NCBI RefSeq assembly: GCF_014203275.1
Contig: NZ_JACHIP010000001.1
Span: forward strand, 1,224,512 to 1,288,511
DNA length: 64,000 nt
DNA from: Granulicella aggregans
Lineage (GTDB): Bacteria; Acidobacteriota; Terriglobia; Terriglobales; Acidobacteriaceae
Reading direction: 5' to 3'
Part shown: positions 62,901 through 64,000 of the stretch, piece by piece
How positions within the stretch are numbered: position 1 is the first letter of the stretch
How the letters are laid out: each line of letters opens with the position of its first letter
Program-made: the position numbers and the translations under genes
The notes under the pieces: generated by a model
The model's database searches: none
What the model was told of the DNA's origin: nothing
What the model saw: the letters and a program-made list of their open reading frames with translations, nothing else

Positions 62901-63476
62901 GACTTCGACAACCGCCACCGCTTCACCACCGGCTACTCCTGGGACCTCCCCATCGGCAAAGGCAAGGCCCTCGCCGGTGACACCGGTACGGCCCTCAACT
63001 ACCTGGTTGGCGACTGGCAGCTCTCCGGCATCGCCACCGTCTCCTCCGGAACCTGGTATACCGTCACCGACGGCAACTCCAACTTCGCCAACTCCGACGG
63101 CCAGCAGCGCCCCGACTTCACCCCCGGCCAGAAGTCCTCCGGAAAGCCCTGCGTCGCCGGTACCTCCTTCAACACCTGCGCCTTCCAGGACCCCGCACCC
63201 GGCTCCTTTGGCAACGTTGGTCTCAATACCGTCAACGGCCCCGGCGACAAGAACTGGGACATCTCCATCCTCAAGACCATCGCCCTCACCGAAGCCCGCC
63301 GCTTCGAACTTCGCGGCGAGTTCTACAACGCTCTCAACCACCCCAACTTCCTCTTCGCTGCCCCAGGCCCGCAGAACTCCAACAACGCCACCACCTTCGG
63401 TTCCACCAACTTCGGAATCGTCACCGCAGCCCGCGACCCACGCCTCATCCAGATCGGCCTGAAGTTCTACTACTGA
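59991..63476 (+). CDS. Oar-like TonB-dependent receptor with carboxypeptidase-regulatory-like domain (second copy type)
   Basis: This 1,161-residue outer-membrane receptor has a signal peptide (LKLHLFLALALFSIVAAPRTLHAQ), a carboxypeptidase-regulatory-like domain (VAGRVTDKTGATVPNADITVTSTETNFAYHAKSASNGEWTISPVHIGTYKLTVKAEGF), a plug (MTTLPLNGRNPVQLAQLSAGVTVSEPG, NNFLLDGIDNNSNLPDLLNEANYAVMPSVDALQEFRFETDAYSAEFGRATGAVINATTKSGTNHIHG), and a beta-barrel ending LIQIGLKFYY. It is clearly homologous to but distinct from the receptor at 51721-55326, and its plug is of the more common acidobacterial type. The transported ligand is unknown. AGGGAAG lies before the ATG. Confidence 0.95.
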   Translation: MHMRRNLKLHLFLALALFSIVAAPRTLHAQIDTATVAGRVTDKTGATVPNADITVTSTETNFAYHAKSASNGEWTISPVHIGTYKLTVKAEGFNESVAGPFTLSVQQRQQIDLALQTGGVTAVVDVTDTAPVLETATSERSQLIDSRTMTTLPLNGRNPVQLAQLSAGVTVSEPGARDEQGYGFSANGARSLQNNFLLDGIDNNSNLPDLLNEANYAVMPSVDALQEFRFETDAYSAEFGRATGAVINATTKSGTNHIHGVVYEFLRNQAFDARNYFDQTLPAYHQNQFGATIGLPIRKDKLFFFADYEGLRLSQGQTNTAIVPTAAQRGGDFTSQLDLTSPTGALDCNGRATYAGELFDTRNTQVAGGGTSAPSVRPHDTPAVAYCGVPFGYNADGTPSNIIPTASIDTLGAKLAALYPAPNANGNGYNYVSNPKLIRNYNQGDVRVDQVLTHSDNIFYRFSIARQPSTIPAVFPGLADGGGFFSGVGQNNAYSIAISETHVFTPTRVNEIRLGYNRLHTSRFQFNSNTDVSGQIGFPGVPYQAGTNNGGLPQMFFNDVATLGSPTYLPSNEIQNVYSISDTFTLIHGNHSLKFGGEYRPEEFTIFQPAAPRGDISFGPQFTDNPAAQGTGGSGFATLLTGQPDGGGINNINNVDYNRKVYGVFLQDDWRATPTLTINAGIRYDFFSAILERHNAQANFNPATGQLDIPKSSNVTLTPTFASEITVNHTASNGLIPPVYTNVSPRLGLAWQFRKGWVARAAAGLFFNGEESGPYSNPSPGFNPPYFASQNYVAPCSLPSYAADSTCEVPGLSVLSNGFPTDALVDPNTPNLMGEDKLKTPYVAQWHLTVQHELTPHTTVEVAFVGSKGSHLYTFGNLNQAAPTADSSAPSAPRRPFSSLDTYIGWLRSNGFSNYNSAQFKLEQHLSHGVAAIVNYTYSHALGNSSNANLGSQNNDSFRDELLVPEYGNLDFDNRHRFTTGYSWDLPIGKGKALAGDTGTALNYLVGDWQLSGIATVSSGTWYTVTDGNSNFANSDGQQRPDFTPGQKSSGKPCVAGTSFNTCAFQDPAPGSFGNVGLNTVNGPGDKNWDISILKTIALTEARRFELRGEFYNALNHPNFLFAAPGPQNSNNATTFGSTNFGIVTAARDPRLIQIGLKFYY

Positions 63477-63503
63477 TCCACTCTCCCAGGCTGTAAGAAA
63501 GGA

Positions 63504-63542
63504 AGGCCGCAGCGGACATACCGCTGCGGCCTCTTTTTCTTA
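63504..63542 (+). terminator. Intrinsic terminator of TonB receptor 2
   Basis: A perfect 12-bp stem (AGGCCGCAGCGG / CCGCTGCGGCCT) with a 5-base loop is followed by CTTTTTCTTAG. Confidence 0.95.
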
Positions 63543-63644
63543 GTTTGTTTCTCACCTATTTTCCTTGTTTGTCATTCCCGAAGGGAATCTGTTTCTCGTC
63601 TACCATAAGAAGTGTCATCTCCACCAGAGCATCACCAAAGAAAC

Positions 63645-63695
63645 GTCATCTCGACCGAAGCATTGCAGCTTCATCGCAATGCGCAGTGGAGAGCC
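63645..63695. repeat. Dispersed intergenic hairpin repeat, copy 2
   Basis: GTCATCTCGACCGAAG followed by a 7-bp inverted repeat (GCATTGC / GCAATGC) with a 9-base loop AGCTTCATC. It shares the leading GTCATC-N2-GA-N-CGAAG and the TTGCA-N3-TCATCGCAA core with copy 1 at 55436-55484. A partial third relative begins near 63613. Confidence 0.7.
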
Positions 63696-63784
63696 CCCCG
63701 CATTTCGTTTCTATCTGGGATCATACCGAGCTCGGCGCCCACGACGGCACCGCGATCTTTCTGACGAGAGCGGCGTAGTTTCCC

Positions 63785-64000
63785 ATAACGCCGGCGGTCT
63801 CAACCGGTCGATGCAACACTGGCATGGAGTTTACTAGCTGGAGTTTCAAAATCCAACGTCTTGCGTGGGCGTTGATTGAGGCGCAGGGCTACCTTGTTGA
63901 GGTCTGCCTGGGAGTAGCCGGATAAGTCTGTCTTCCTGGGGAAGTACTGTCGCAGCAGGCCGTTGGTATTTTCGTTGGTGCCGCGCTGCCAGGGACTCTG
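63785..64000 (-). mobile_element. IS30-family insertion sequence (partial)
   Basis: The right part of the element lies beyond the window. The left boundary is inferred from the transposase stop codon and the sequence around GGTCTCAACCGGTCGATGCA (63796-63815), which looks like an IS30-type terminal repeat. The exact end and any target duplication cannot be set without the other side. Confidence 0.75.
63800..64000 (-). CDS. IS30-family transposase, C-terminal end (5' part outside window)
   Basis: The last 66 codons are present; the frame is open at the right window edge. The sequence SPWQRGTNENTNGLLRQYFP contains the third catalytic acidic residue of the IS30 DDE domain (E in NEN). It continues DLSGYSQADLNKVALRLNQRPRKTLDFETPA, typical of IS30 transposases. 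The stop TGA lies at 63800-63802, within the expected terminal inverted repeat, as is common for this family. The element end is near 63785-63800. Confidence 0.92.
   Translation of the reverse strand, partial: QSPWQRGTNENTNGLLRQYFPRKTDLSGYSQADLNKVALRLNQRPRKTLDFETPASKLHASVASTG

Overview
The window looks like a chromosomal segment of an acidobacterium, most likely class Terriglobia (Granulicella/Terriglobus/Edaphobacter-like). This is inferred from moderately high GC, two roughly 1,200-residue Oar-type TonB-dependent receptors with N-terminal carboxypeptidase-regulatory-like domains, a GH39 glycosidase beside one of them, a Uma2-family protein, and a FtsZ with a very long acidic/proline-rich linker. 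No tRNA, rRNA or CRISPR array was recognised.

Layout. (1) 1-6194, minus strand: rplA-rplJ-rplL-rpoB. rpoB runs off the left edge. rplA has its own strong sigma-70-like promoter, and a Uma2 gene sits where rplK would be expected. (2) 7074-9593, plus strand: ftsZ. (3) 9600-50004: an almost complete flagellar regulon. It holds a first stator pair (motA1B1); fliC-fliD-fliS; flgF-G-A-H-I-J-M-N-K-L; a HDOD gene; fliN(short)-O-P-Q-R-flhB-flhA-fliA-fliM-fliN(long); fliK-flgD-flgE; two sigma-54 activators and a histidine kinase followed by flgB-flgC-fliE-F-G-H-I-J; an OmpR-type regulator; a PilZ protein; and a second stator pair (motA2B2). (4) 50185-59789: an EAL-HDOD protein, TonB receptor 1, a GH39 xylosidase-like enzyme, cheR, a CheX-like gene and an acetate-kinase-family gene. 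(5) 59991-64000: TonB receptor 2, an intergenic repeat and the 3' end of an IS30-family transposase.

How it works together. Reading the intergenic DNA by eye gives two consistent promoter families. Five sites match TTTGGC-N7-TTGCA or one base off it (sigma-54 type). They lie before the histidine kinase/activator operon, fliK-flgD-flgE, the fliN-to-fliN export/switch operon, flgF and motA1. Five sites match YTGAAM-N17-CGATAK with invariant spacing (sigma-28/FliA type). They lie before fliC, flgM, the HDOD gene, motA2 and the cheX-like gene. FliA, its anti-sigma factor FlgM, a FleSR/FlrBC-like kinase/regulator pair and a FleQ/FlrA-like activator lacking a DNA-binding domain are all encoded here. 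The window therefore appears to contain a full four-tier flagellar cascade except rpoN. The two stator pairs sit under different sigma factors.

Oddities include an eight-cysteine double zinc-ribbon-like insertion near the N-terminus of RpoB, perfect 18-bp repeats in the rplJ tail, FliM without a recognisable N-terminal CheY-binding motif, two FliN-type proteins, FlgH without a lipobox, FliO without an obvious membrane segment, and a duplicated start-codon region in motB2. All promoter and operator calls were made by inspection and have not been tested statistically.
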